From contig JABANP010000041.1 of NCBI GenBank assembly GCA_013115135.1, forward strand, positions 1-64,000: a stretch of 64,000 nt of DNA, in the 5' to 3' direction. This DNA comes from Perkinsus olseni. Lineage: Eukaryota > Perkinsozoa > Perkinsida > Perkinsidae. The notes below the pieces were generated by a model. The model was not told the DNA's origin and did not search any database. It saw only the letters and a program-made list of their open reading frames with translations. Below are positions 32,534-44,747 of this stretch, in pieces; position 1 is the first letter of the stretch, and each line of letters opens with the position of its first letter. Position numbers and translations under genes: made by a program.

Positions 32534-35118
32534 CATGATGGTTTGACTCAAATGAAATTATTTGAGGAACAAACTCTTGTTTCTCAAATTCGCTCCGGCT
32601 CGATGAGCGAATTCAGGAGAACTGAACTCAAACCAGTCATAGCACAAGGCCATCCGTCGCTCTTGTCACAAGGCCGATTGATGACTAAGGCGGTGGTCAT
32701 CCGGCTTCTGCCATCTCCCCCGGCCCGGAGGCTCCGGGGCGGAGGCTGAGGCTCTGGCTATCATAGCCGGGCTATGGGACTAGCCGCTAGTCACTAGCGG
32801 AAGATCCTCTCGGGGTTCCGGCAGCTCCACCAGGAACAGTGGCAACGCTCTCAATCCTCTTGTGTGGTTGGGCTGGTCGAAAGCGCCGTCGTGGGGACGC
32901 ACCTCAGGGCCGAGCAGTTCGGAAGAAGATCGGCGGAAATGGGTGAAGACCTCCAAGGAGAATGCGGCGGAAGAAGTCTGGATGAAGGTCGGCGGCAAAT
33001 GGTGAAGATCTCTGAGAAGTCAGACAAGAAGCAGTACGCGATTTGGCTAATCGGATTAGCCTTAGTCGCTCCCCTCTGCTCACTAACGTCTCTTCACAAT
33101 GGTCACTACTACTGTTTTCTCGGTGCTTATTCCTCGAATCCATAAGTTCTTCGAAATTCCTGATAGCCTTGAGGGACCCCGAGTCTAGCAATGTCTCTCG
33201 GCTTCTACTGTAGTAAAGGCCTTTTACCATGCGGCTTAACCTTTCGGATCTTCCAGCTCCGTTATCAACTGTTCTAGCTCGAGCCAGGCGGCCTGGCCCA
33301 GGCCAATATAGGTCTAGTCATTTCGAGGCTCCACTAATGACATATGGCCTATCATTGCTTCGGCGCGCGGTTATGAGAGCGCGAGGGTAGAGTTCCGTCG
33401 GAGTCACCACGCTACCTGAGGCTTGTAGGGTCTTTCTTGGAAGATGCTGACATCTGCCACCTGAAGCGGCTGGCGACGTCCGACAGGGCGAGAGTCTTGG
33501 ACATCTTGGACGGTTTGCACGTGGCCACTGTTACCGGGTAAGTCTCCCTTTCCCGAGGGAGACAGGGGAGACGACCAGCCTCACCCAGCGCAACTCACAA
33601 ACTCACCGAGTTTGTGACTAGCCGGTCGCATCATTAAAAAGGCGGCTGCTCGGGTGAATCAGATGAGCCGCATCGCACTCAGGGATCTCGTGCCGGATGA
33701 TGATGGAATCCCGGAGAACACGGAAAAATTTTCCGGGAAAATCGTGTGTTCGTCGGGATGTAAGCTTCCGCTGAGCCTGCAGCTAGATACTTAGTCGAAC
33801 CGATCGTAGGTTGCTATCTGTGCGGAAGGCGAAGACGATCCCACTCATTTGGGAAGGGTTGGGAACCACGGGAAGAAGGGGGGTGGCGGGAGCGGAGTTA
33901 CGAGCGGTGCCTTTTGCTAGGGCGAGTGAGAATCCCACGGTGGGATTCATGAATAGTGAAGTGGATATGATAATGGGGAAGTGGCCATGACGCGTCTCAG
34001 GGAGATCACATCCACAAGGTGTTGTGTGATTCTGCTGTACAAACATCAGAGTCTTAATGTGAGGTACTCCGAGATTTCTGGGAATACAACGATATACGGA
34101 AACCCACGAGTTCCAGCATGTATCGATGGCCACTCGACTTTAGTGAATGTACACAAGAACCTCAGCGAAGCATCCAACTACGCAACCGACAGAGCTCATC
34201 AAAATTGATTGAAGCGTTTCAACAACGCAGCTGAGGTCGTTCTAAACTTCTGTAGTTAGAAGTTCTGTAGCGGAAAAGTGTGCAGTGACTTTGAATGTCT
34301 CTTTAGTTTGTGACATATTCGGAAAATGTGTCTCCCGGAAACTACCTGGGCATGGCCTCAAACAAGGTTCGTGTCTCGCTGACAGCAAGGTTCTCATTCG
34401 CTGTCGAAGACTTTGGGACGGCAGCGCAGAGAGAAACAGACGACTCAGACTGAGACTGAGGCTCAGAGTCTGAGCGGGTCTTTGCTACAGACTCTTTGGT
34501 CCGTAGTAGGAGAAGCAGACTCGGGGACAAAACCCTCCGAGTCTTGATGTTCCTCCGCGAGTCGCGGCCCGCGACCAGTAATTCAGAGCTGATATGAACT
34601 ACTAAGTAGTTGTAGGTGTCGTTTCGGATGATTCGTGAGTCAAAAAAAGCTTCCACTGGAATCTTTCCAGACTGGCATTTCAACTGGATATTCCAGTGTG
34701 TGTATCATTGATTCTTGAGTTGCGCAGTAATATTAGGGCCGTAACGCCGTGAAGCGCTCACGTGTTGTAAGTTTGCTTGACCACGGCATCTCAACGTGAA
34801 GCGTGAGAAAACGTTATCAACGCGTTTCCAGTCCTAGCTACCCGTCTATATTTCTGCGAGAGGCGAAGCGATTACGCGACTCTCAGAGGGATCTTCGAGA
34901 GCGCCCCTTCAATGTGAATCATCCAACCGGCCATATTCCCGGCCTTATAGGAGTATTCATGAACGCCGTTCACTGAACGGTATCTTCCCCGGAAAGTAGA
35001 TCTATCCTTGTGCTCTAAATCACTCAGATCTGCGACTCTTCACACACAACTCCGCAGAAGGAAGAAATGTCGTCGTTTATCAGTGCACATCATGCATCAT
35101 CGCTTCAGCAGCCGCTTT

Positions 35119-36050
35119 CTAGTCATCATACTCCAACCATAAATTATTAGGGTCACTCTCATCGCCACTGCTGCTTCTACCCCTCATCAGCTCAGCGACG
35201 GGTTTTTCGTTAACAAAGCAATTAATTGCGTACTTCCTCACACCCCTTGGCGCCAGCGCTTCGTGGACCACCCTCTCGTCAGCCTCGCCGTTCTCCAGAC
35301 AGTTAGGCCACACCAGGGCCGTACCAGCTTTTGGACGAATCTTCAACCCCAAAGCCGGGAATAGCGTCTCCCCACCAGCATCCCGAGAGATGTCGTTAAG
35401 AGTGACGAACACCGTCCACGGTCGGAAGGCGCCGTCGTGGTGCTGACCGAAAAATTCGCCCGATTCGTATCTTTCAACATGTTGAGCCTTTCGACGTGGT
35501 CAGCTGGGGAAGCCCACCAGGCTGGCCACTCGACGCTCAATCTCGGCAACGATATCATCCTGGGCATGCAGAAGCATAAATGAACTCGACGTCCGTCCCT
35601 TCGAACGCTTGTTCACGTATTTGTCGCTTTTTCCATCAGAAAGGGAGGAGCTCCTTCCCACCGTACTAGGCCGCCACTTCCCTCGGCGAGGGAGATCATG
35701 TAACTGCATTCTTCTGCGGTGAGGAAGTCCGGCACGAGGCGGACCTTCGGCGATCGGCAAATTACATACGCGCTCAATCGCGTCACTTTCTCATCATCAT
35801 TCCCGTCAGCTCTGCTATTCTCATCAACCGCGGGAGAATCTTTCGCTCCGTCCAAGTCACGCTTCAACCTAGCTTCAAAGATATTCTTCTCCTCGGCCCT
35901 CTCCTCCTCCCTACCAACCATCTGTCGGGCAGTCTGCGGCCCCGGCAGTGGACTCGCCTGAGGACACCAACCGCTGCCACCCCTTCCGCGTCCGCTGTAC
36001 CCCACCATGAATGGCATCGGCGATATCGGTGGCATCCCTCTCGAAGGCAA
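35119..36050 (-). CDS. prolyl 4-hydroxylase-like 2OG-Fe(II) oxygenase, with frame breaks
   Basis: The double-stranded beta-helix oxygenase core is clear: the entry segment VRLVPDFLTAEEC, the helix IVAEIERRVASLVGF, YESGEFFGQHHDGAF with the iron-binding HxD, VTLNDISRDAGGETLFPALG, the distal His in VHEALAP, and the 2-oxoglutarate-binding basic residue in GVRKYAINCF. The expected reaction is hydroxylation of prolyl residues with Fe(II) and 2-oxoglutarate. The frame changes at about 35683, at the GGGG run 35506-35509 and at about 35472, while the family pattern continues across each. Two sites are homopolymers or G-rich, so sequence error or recent decay are both possible. The N-terminal region (VGYSGRGRGGSGW, then acidic and charged) is low complexity; a Pro/Gly-rich exon at about 36600-36700 may belong to the same gene. 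Confidence 0.82.
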
Positions 36051-37559
36051 TGGCCCTACCAGGCTCGGGGCTCTGGCGTGCTGCGGCGAGAAGAACGCCT
36101 GCGGGGGGCCAATCGGACCTGGTCATTGACGATCGATACGTAACGGGCTGGGCTTCCCTCACCCAGAGGGCAGCTCTGATGGAGTGCCGACTGCTGCCTT
36201 TGAGGGGTGCAGCCACCCTGAGGAAGTGGCGGGCCTCCCGAGCGTGACGGGGGTGTATCGGTAGGAGCTGTGGATGCCTTGGCCGAGGGGCTGAGGAGAT
36301 CCACAGAGAATCGGGCTGCTGCGACACCGGAACACAAGTTCGGTGGAAAATCATCTTCACAACTGGCGAAGTATTTTCCGAAAATATCTTGACAACCGTC
36401 AAGAAGACTATCGCGAAAATCATCTTGCATTTTCACGATGTCAATTGAGATCAACTATCATGAAACCCGTGGTGGCGCACTCGATCAGATGAACATCTTT
36501 CTTCCACTTACCGCGACCCCGACCGGTGCTGAGACCCCTCTCTGCGGCTGCGGGGACGGCTGGTTCTGATCATGATACGCTCAGTCCACCACAGAAGCCC
36601 CTTCCCTTCCACCCACCTGCATAGGGGACATCGGGTACAGGGGTGGCCTACCGTAACCAGGCTGAGGGAGGGGCGACAGGCCCGAGGGTTGGGGAGAGAA
36701 CGGCAGCATTGAGATGGCTGTAGCAGCTGAATAGCGTACAGCGAGGACGCATGCACTTCCGAGTTTATCAACCAGAGTGCTGTTTGCATTCCGAGTGTAT
36801 CGAACTAATTTCTACTTCGTCGCTCGACAGAAGAGGCGAAACGGGAAGGGGCAGAACGACGACGGTCACCTATAGCATTACTATTGCCTGCAGAATGCAG
36901 GTTTGAAATGACCGAGAACGTGACCGCGGTAAGGCAGCTCGCAACTCCACAACTAAGCCAGAATCACCCAATCGATCGAACGATCGATTTGACATTGACT
37001 GAACTCAGATCTCCTCACTTTCGATAATACTTATACCAGAATCGCTCACAGACTGCTGCAGCTAAAAATATTAATAATGAAAATCGTATCCAATTTACTC
37101 GTCATCAGCCAGCACGAACCATGACGAAGATGAACCTTGCGTGATATTACCCTGAAGGTGACCCTCTCCACCACAACCATCATCGTACCGATTCTGAGAT
37201 TACCTGGCATTTACAGTACCGCTGGTCAGGGACCTTGTTCAGGTTGATAACGGCTGGCGGTACACTAGCCGATAAAGACGTGAGGACCTCGGAGTTCGGC
37301 CTGAGCTGGGGAATTTCGCGCGCGCCCATTTGATCGATTTGCGTCACCATAATATGTCGAATGATATGGTGCCCGTGACGGTTAATACCAAATCTTTATC
37401 TGAACAACGCGCCGAATAAAATAAGAATCTTGGGCACCCGCGATGTGCACGGATCGAGCTAAGATACCAACACCCGGCATTACTCCATTTGTAGTCTATC
37501 AGCATCTCCGCTGCCCGGTCCAGCGCGTTGTAGGTGATGAGGCCGAGACCGTCAGAAAC
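36051..37559. other. mostly non-coding; possible N-terminal exons of the oxygenase
   Basis: Minus-strand Pro/Gly-rich peptide (QPGYGRPPLYPMSPMQ) before a GTGGGT donor near 36620 resembles the N-terminal region of the oxygenase gene. Beyond 36800 the sequence is AT-rich with no gene signal. Confidence 0.35.
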
Positions 37560-39029
37560 GTAGCCACCCGGAGCTGACCACGAGAAGGCAAATCAAACTC
37601 ATGGCGGACATCACAGTGGAAGAATGACAGGAGAATCCTCTTGGGAAGTACGCGAGAGAGAATAATATCCTAACTCCAAGTCCAGTTTATGTAAGAACAA
37701 AGTATCCACCCAGTCAACGTGCTTCTAGATGACCCGGAGTGTACCTCACTCAAGGAGAGCTTTCACTTCCCTGTGGCGAAGATTATCAACCACCATGACG
37801 CGAGCACGAGGGACGAGTGAAGCGGAAATGGTTCTCAGTGCTAATTCTGTTACCTATTTTCGGCCGACCATCCGTTATTATCATATCAAATGAGTACAAG
37901 AAGCTCGACAACCGCTCGAGTGAATATTACCAGCGAAATTGTGGAGAGCCATGGTGCCAATCTCGGCTCCCTTATAGTAGATGTTGCCCGATAAATGGTT
38001 AATACTGATGGCAGAAAGGAATGGTAGTGGACGTGAATGGGAGGGGTACTACCGCACACCGAGCCTGTTGGGGTTATAGACAGACACCAAAGATTCCATC
38101 TCGATGTCGGTCTTCACCAGAGCGCTCTCGACGACCATCGCTAATGTCCTGTTCCATACCAACTCAATCTGAACGGGTGGAAGAATGATGATAGGAGCAG
38201 CGTGATAACTACTAATAATCATATCCCAAGCCCAGTAGAGATATCTTCAACATTTTATTCTTATAAGATATCAGCACCGCGACCAAGATTTATACTGCAG
38301 CCAGCCAGGTCGAAGAATCAACCCCCAAGCGAAGGCCTACATTGCAATAGTTGACGACCAGGCTGATGCGGCCAGACAGCTGCTACCACTCCACTACCAA
38401 CTAACAGGAGGATCCTGAGAGAAAGAGGAAATGATGCCCCGAGGTGAGGAGGTATTACCGTCTTCGAGATCTACTGGCCCAGACACCATCACACCAATGA
38501 TCTGGTTGTTGACTTTGTTATGTTCTATGATGACCGATTTAAGAGGAGCCAGAGAAAATAAATAATCATGATCTAACGACGTTATAATGAATCCCAATGG
38601 TAAAACCATTGCTTCTTCTGACTTCGTGAAAATTTCAAGTCAGAGCGTTTATCAGCGGGTAAAAAACTCCGAGGCGTCCCATTCCTACATTCCCACAGCC
38701 CAACAACATCCTAAGGTTTTGTAAAGACAAGAAGCACAGGGGTCCAACAGCGAGGCGAGGGACAGGTAGTCGTAGCCACGGGCACGCTCATCGAGGTCAG
38801 CCTCGTCATCACTCGCAGTACCACTACGCAGTAGATAATCGTCCGCTGAAAATGGGTGAATTATTCCGACCCGGCGATGGACTCTCTGCACCTCCTTCCG
38901 AGCGCTGCCTTCGCCTTGCTCTCCCGCTCCTCTGGAGTTCTCTGTCAAGCTGATTAGCCCGGGCGACCGCATTCTGAGCGGAAATATATCACGCATGACG
39001 CGAAAATTTTTACCGAAAATTTCCGACAA
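37560..39029 (-). CDS. possible multi-exon LEA2-like protein
   Basis: A tentative chain of minus-strand exons. It includes a 38685-39029 piece with a Cys-rich hydrophobic end (SLASLLDPCASCLYKTLGCC), a 38400-38560 piece (SVIIEHNKVNNQIIGVMVSG), then about 38060-38190 with MVVESALVKTDIEMESLVSV and YNPNRLGV just before a GTAGTA donor. After that come about 37930 with IYYKGAEIGTMAL and about 37620 with FFHCDVRHEFDLPSRGQ. The YNPNRL segment followed by a G-x-x-Y-Y-x-G strand resembles LEA2-type beta-sandwich domains. Exon joins were not verified and the boundaries are approximate. Confidence 0.3.
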
Positions 39030-40519
39030 AATTTTTCCTGGAAATCCAAAAACCGTAGTCAGAATGACAATTTTCCAATCGATTCGAGGATGAGACTTTT
39101 ACGGAAAAAAACGAAAATTACCAAATTCATGTAAAATTTTATCGCTGCCATAGCAGCTTCTTAAAGTTAACCATGCTTGCCGAAGACAGAAAAAAAGATA
39201 TCTTCACCGCTTTATGGCGGCACTGAATGGATATTATCATCCCCATGTATGCTCACCTTCATTCGCCGACAACTGAAGAGCATCATCCCTCCACAGGTGG
39301 AGGCGATCGCTATTACCAATATCAACGACCAAGCCACAGCCCGAGGCGCCCAGACCGAACCGATGTACCTGATAATAATGATAATGGTAGTGCGACGAAG
39401 AGTGAATGGTGCGTATATCTTATGCTACACGGACATTGAGAATCTGACCGAGCCTTCGGGCGGATTGTGTCGAGAATGGTGTAAAGCTGAGTGTGGACGA
39501 GACGTGATTCATTCAAGGCCTCTTAATCATCATAGGGTTATTGTGTTTGCTACTTGAAATCATAAATAGACTTATTCAGGAACTTCCGTGTTTCAAACGC
39601 TCCGAGATCAAATGCTGTGCCAGGTTCAACCTAAGATACCCTCTTCTTCTTACATTGGCTCCTCCCGCTTGCACTCCGAGTTAGGGAAGCATTGGCTGGA
39701 CATAGCACAACTCCAACTATACTGATGATGACACTGCTGATCGGCACCGCACCTAAAGCAAGCATCGACCTAAGATACGCTTGGTGACGGTTTCACAGAA
39801 GAATACACTAATAAACCCGCAAATATATGCATCATGAGGTCACTCATGCATTTGATAGGTAGGAAAGATACGGCAAGTATGTTGGTGAATGCAATAACTG
39901 CAACGGATTCGGATCCAAACTACAAGTGAGGAATTGCCGTCCACCACGATTGCCATTGGGACCCCTCACAAGGGTGACAGGAGGAATGAGCAATAATATA
40001 CGAAAAAGTTGGTATGATAATTACGATTGTCTGATGGGTACAGATGCGACAACCGGCCAGGTAACGGCAGAATTTCCCGATAAATTTTATATAGACGTTA
40101 AAAGCAGACTTCAGAAAATTTAGTAAAACCAAAAACATAATATATCCGACCACCTCGGGCGCATCCAAGGTTGAAAGATATTTCTCGCCTTTAGAATTCT
40201 TAAGGGTTCGGGTTCGGTTCATCTCCCATATAAGGCGATGGTCTTACGGCCATAAAGTCTGGCAATAAGTTTCCAGTCGAGTTCCTTCTTCGACAAGAGG
40301 AACCTTCAAGTTTGCGCTCTTCTCACTCGAGAGGCCCCCTGGTAACCGTCGTAAACTCAAACGCCCTCAGCCGGCGCTGTTGGCGTATTCGGCCGGCGGC
40401 TATGGCTGATTATTGTCGATTCACTTGGCACTCGGAAGATCTATCATGTCGGGCTTCTACGACTCTGTGTCCACCCTTCGTCGGGGGTTCCCATATCCCA
40501 CCTGTTGGTAGTAGAGACC
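39030..40519. other. AT-rich intergenic with scattered GTATCTT-type repeats
   Basis: A possible exon at about 39926-40060 (RPPRLPLGPLTRVTGG, ending at a GTAACG donor) is not tied to a gene. Repeat cores occur at 39626 (CCAGGTTCAACCTAAGATAC) and 39768. Confidence 0.35.
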
Positions 40520-42647
40520 ATGTTGTTGTTGATTATTATTTACACGATGGCAGCCGCTGCGGCTGGAGGATCCGAGGGAGAGGTTAACTTGCTCACTAGC
40601 CCTGATTATGAACTGATGGTTAATAAATGTGGAGCTCAGATGGATTGCATCAGTAAGGTTATAACACGGAGTATCTTAGGTCGACTCTTGTCGATGGCGG
40701 GTTAACTTGCGATGGTGTGGTATCTTTCAAGATGCGCCGTAATAATTTCCATCAGCGTTTTGTCACTCCTAAAAACACCGCGTGCCCTCTTGACTGCCCC
40801 GGGAAATAAACTTTTCTACGTTGAATTAAATCCTTCATGCCCTTCTAGAATTCATGAGAAGCAGCAGTCTATTATCTAACATCTTCGCTATTCTCCGCTT
40901 GGAGTGGTATGAAAGGGAGTGGGTATCCTGGCGGTGTTCAATAGACTGCTTCTTCTGAATTTTTCGGGAGGACTCCCGGATTGAATTGGCGGTGTGAAAG
41001 ACGATCGTGGAACTCAGAAATCGCAGCTTCGCTCCGCCTTTTTTATCAGGTTGTTATAACTCGTCTTATCTTTGTCACTGGTGTGCCGACAACCCCGAAG
41101 ATCCTCCCGGGCCAGACATTCCCGGTAGTTGTCATTACAAAGGCTCGGTCTACGGTTGCAAATACGGTAGTAAAGGGGAGGGCGGGTGGATGGTCATCTT
41201 ATTCTTAGAAGCCTACTGCTGCTGAAAAAAATCATTTTCGGGTGGAAAATAAATTTTCTTTTCAGGGGCCTCCTGCTCGAAAGACGCCTGTGCTTACAGT
41301 GATTGCAACACTTGTGAGAAGGCGGGCTGCAAATGGTAATATCAGGGAGAATCTTTCGACTTCCGTGAGAAACGAATCTAACGCTGTTAATCGATCAGGA
41401 TGGCGCGCGCTTTTTGCAAATCATAATAATAGCAGCAGCAATACTTAATACACCAATTGTCGTAATTGTTATCATTATGGTGAAGACCTTCTCGATAGAG
41501 GTCGACAACTGGCTGGGACAGCAGCTGCAATATGCAGGCGAAATGTAGAAGGGTATCTTAGGTTGAACCTGGTGAGATATCTTTGAGGTTAGGTTCGAGC
41601 ATGGCGATTGGAAGGGTCCTCGTGCAAAGTCATTGGACCGAAGCACTCTACTGGAGTTTGAAAATACGGGTAAGGCGCCGGTATACTAATACTGTGTTCG
41701 CTCTCGTTTACAAAGTTATCGAAAAAATTAATTCGTAAATTTATAATTTAATTATTCATAATATTTTTTCACGCTGCGCCTGTCGATTGACTTCAGCCTT
41801 CATTTTTCTGACACCTCTAGCTGTGTTTTATCATTCCCGTTTTAGGTTCCTTCAGCGGTGTGGAAGGCTACGTCAACTTCACCTCGGCCGACCATTCCGT
41901 CTACCTCACGGTGGCTTTCTATAATGGGAAGTCATCAGACGCGACCTTCACGGCGAGGGCGGGTTCGTCGCTGGCAGATGGCCGAATGATGCTGGAGAAA
42001 AGTCCGGCATTAAAAGTAATACTGGGGATCGAACCGGGGTCGAGGGAATGGCGGTGGTGGAGTCTAACCGGTGGGCTGTATTGGAATTTAACTCCTTCAG
42101 AACCAAATGCGGGGCGGTCTTTTGTATAAGGCTGATGGCTGCGCGTGGGAAGTGGTCTCCCTCGACTCGGAGCATGTGGTTGTTCGAGTTTACGTCTACG
42201 GCCCGGACCCCAGTAAAGTGCAAATCCTCAACGTTCAAAGGTGAGAAGCTTCGACCTTACGACGTATCTTTCGCGGTGCAACCTATTTTGTATCTTGCTT
42301 GGTGCAACCTATTTTGTATCTCGCCTGGTGCAACCTATTTTGCATCTTGCTTGGTGCAACCTATTTTGTATCTTACACGGTACAGCGGATTTTCGTAACT
42401 CACACGGGGCAACCCACTCCGCATATCACATCGTGCGACCTACTTCGTATCTTGCACGGTGCGACCTATGGATACCTTCAGGCGTCTCCCCGAAGCAGTC
42501 GAATGCCCCTCCGTTCATGCCATGATACCCGAGTCCATGCTCCCCGTGGACCCCGCCTCGGTCACCACTATCGGCAAGCGAGGGTCGGCGTGCAGCAAGA
42601 AGAGCCTCGTCACGAGAGTCTTCAGAATAACTGTGGATAATCGGTAA
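40520..42647 (+). CDS. secreted protein with Cys-rich module, six exons (261 aa)
   Basis: Exons 40520-40652, 41050-41166, 41266-41335, 41856-42015, 42101-42240 and 42482-42647 sum to exactly 262 codons. A short signal peptide (MLLLIIIYTMAAAAA) is followed by a Cys-rich region spread over three exons: CISCYNSSYLCHWCADNP, CHYKGSVYGCKYG, CSKDACAYSDCNTCEKAGC. The even Cys spacing with C-x-x-C and C-x-W recalls PSI/plexin-like modules, though I do not assign one. The C-terminal half is beta-rich (GVEGYVNFTSADHSVYLTVA, SLDSEHVVVRVYVYGPDP). A dibasic C-terminal segment ends at TAA 42645-42647. Introns are very varied: intron 4 carries a B-box-like sequence and intron 5 is filled with a 26-bp minisatellite. 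Function unknown. Confidence 0.72.
41548..41590 (+). repeat. GTATCTTAGGTTGA repeat pair in intron 3
   Basis: GGGTATCTTAGGTTGAACCTGG is the reverse complement of the sequence at 39626-39648; a diverged second copy (GATATCTTTGAGGTTAGG) follows at once. Confidence 0.75.
42264..42476 (+). repeat. 26-bp minisatellite filling intron 5, about 8 units
   Basis: The unit resembles GTATCTTGCTTGGTGCAACC plus TATTTT; the first four units are nearly identical and the later ones degraded. It uses the same GTATCTT word as the hairpin introns further downstream. Confidence 0.9.
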
Positions 42648-42805
42648 TAATAATCGGCAGTGGATTTTGGCTCCTTGCCTCGTGGCATCGGCGGGTTTGT
42701 TGCGATGGGGGAATCTTTTATTTTGCGAGCGTATCCTAGGTCGATCCGTGATGAGAACATTTGTGGTTGTCAGAATTTTATTTCAGTTTTTGTAGTTCCA
42801 GTAGA

Positions 42806-44283
42806 ATGGGGATCGAGAGTTCTTTGCTTGTAGTGATGTTGTTGCTCTTATTTGTAGTTTTGACAACTCATCTCGGCTGTCTCGTTGACGGAGATTTCCA
42901 TTTCGCTACGGAATTCGCTCCGCTTTCTGTCTGTCTTCTGGGTAGCGTTGAAGCGTTGGGGGAAAAGCTTCGTAGAATCGATTATTGATGCTTGAGTCGA
43001 TTTTGAGTGAGTTGTGATAGACTGGGGATGCCCACAGAGACCTACTTGGCCTGGTATTTCGTCCCAAACTACTGTTGTTATCGATTCTTCCTGTTGACTC
43101 AGTGGCCTGACACCATGGTAGCACGGTGGTAGTTTGGTGCGCTCTGCTGTGGAGCCTTTCAGCGTTACTTGTGGTCATCGGAGAATGGCTGCAACCTGAA
43201 TTCCATCGTTTTTAGAGATATCTTGTAGTTGAAGCATGGAAGATACGAAAGAGGTCCTTCGAGTAGTTGTCTTATCAGCTTGGCCGTTCAGGTCGGATGA
43301 GACGTTTGTGGCGGATGGGGAATGGTTCGATAGCGGCAACTGGGCTCCGGGAAACAGGTGCAAGGTAGTGCAAGACGCCTCTGTCAGTTTTGTGGTTTTC
43401 TGCTTCGCTCCGCTAAGATATTCTGCGGTTCTGTTTTTAGCATATCGCTGCACACGGCGAGACGACCATCGAATTCAATAATATGGGCGATACTGTCAGC
43501 GGAGTGTCGGGCTTGGCTTGGCTTGTCAGTGAACAGAGTCAGGATAAATACCTCAGGTGGGGAGGGTGTTAGTATGTCCTAGAAGAGGTCGTTGGTTCTA
43601 TTCTCACTTGTTGCATTTTAGTTTCATATTTTCTAATCCTCTCGCGGGTGAGGGCATCTTCGAGGCGTGGGCGGGAGAACCACCGTATGACCTCAAGGTT
43701 GAGTGGGATAATGCTGCGCAGAGTAGGTATAGTCGAGGGACGATTCTGCGGAGGAGTGGTACGAGGTTAAGGCTAGTGGATAATTCGGTAGCGTGCGCAG
43801 GATTGGGTGTTGGGGAAAATCGGCGGGGCGGCCTCTCCTCGGTACCACTCCTTCGCAAGAGTTGGGAGAAATTTGGTATGGAAATTCTTTTTTCGGGTAG
43901 GCGCGGAGGAGGAGAGAAAGAAGGAAAAGAAAAGTCACAAACGCCACTGGCACAAGCCAAAGGCCCTGAAATCGAAGAAGTCAAAATCGAAGAAAAATGA
44001 CACAGTTGTTGAGCGGAGCGAAGCGGAAGCGCCAGTCCGTGTCGATTCTGGTGGTGATAGTATCATGACCGATGCTTCGATGGCTCGCTATGGGGAACCG
44101 GGGGAGAGGCCGACCCTCACTGAAGTCGCCGAAAGTAATGCCGCCTGTGTAAAAAATGGAAATTTCGGGAAAATTTTCATTTTTTTTCGTTTTTTAGGTT
44201 TGAAGTCGTTGGGTGGTGGTATGCAGTTGAGTGATGCGAAAGTGCCGGGCTGCCGATGGAGCATCGAGGTAGGGTATTATTGA
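42806..44283 (+). CDS. secretory-signal protein with Lys-rich middle, partial model
   Basis: The ATG at 42806 opens a strong signal peptide (MGIESSLLVVMLLLLFVVLT). Supported exons: 43292-43382 (DGEWFDSGNWAPGNRCKVV), 43441-43556 (HGETTIEFNNMGDTVSG), 43622-43726 (GEGIFEAWAGEPPYDLKVEW), a Lys-rich stretch near 43910-44010 (KKSHKRHWHKPKALKSKKSK), and a last exon from about 44198 ending GYY-stop at 44281-44283. The join of exon 1 to the rest is out of phase, so an exon is probably missing between 42942 and 43291. Beta-rich exons suggest a carbohydrate- or ligand-binding fold, without assignment. It lies head-to-tail with the previous secreted gene. Confidence 0.5.
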
Positions 44284-44747
44284 TTGGGATTGGTAATCGA
44301 TCGAGTGATCGATTTGTCGGTAAATTTTTTAATATTATCTATCCGCCGTCATCAATCATGTGCTGGCCATCATTTCTAGAATTGTTGTTATTTTGGTATA
44401 CATATTTTGTCACCATGTATAATTCGTCGTAAGATATTTCACGGCGTAGTTAGATATAGTAAACCTTATCGGAGGAGAGTGTCACTGGAAATTACCGCGA
44501 TTATCAATTATTATTATGACATAGAGGAGAGTGTCAAGGTTGACTGCCGCTTGCTGAGGTTACATGGCGTAACCAATCACTACGATCGAGAATCTTGGAA
44601 CTGGAAAAACAGTTTTCCAATACGGTGGTTGAGAGAAGTTGCCGGGGAGGTTCAAGATACGCGGGGTTGGGGGCGGAAAATATCTTTAGGTCAAGATGTG
44701 GTCCTTTTGGTTGATATCGATCATCATCATTTCAGAGTCTTGGTGAT
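44284..44747. other. possible 5' exons of the DnaJ gene
   Basis: An open stretch encodes NHYDRESWNWKNSFPIRWLR and joins in phase, across an intron containing CAAGATAC...AATATCTT, to the exon at 44740. It could be the start of the DnaJ gene or the end of another. Confidence 0.35.

Larger units (their letters stand above)
31511..35118. other. gene-poor region with many hairpins
   Basis: No supportable gene in 3.6 kb. Several perfect or near-perfect inverted repeats occur (listed separately at 32049 and 32474), with smaller ones near 32596, 33580 and 34570. A minus-strand frame at 31712-31981 has a hydrophobic start but no recognised domain. Confidence 0.45.

Noticed and set aside
43557..44000. 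147-aa plus-strand frame as one gene
   Set aside because: It reads through likely introns; only part agrees with the exon model of the 42.8-kb gene.
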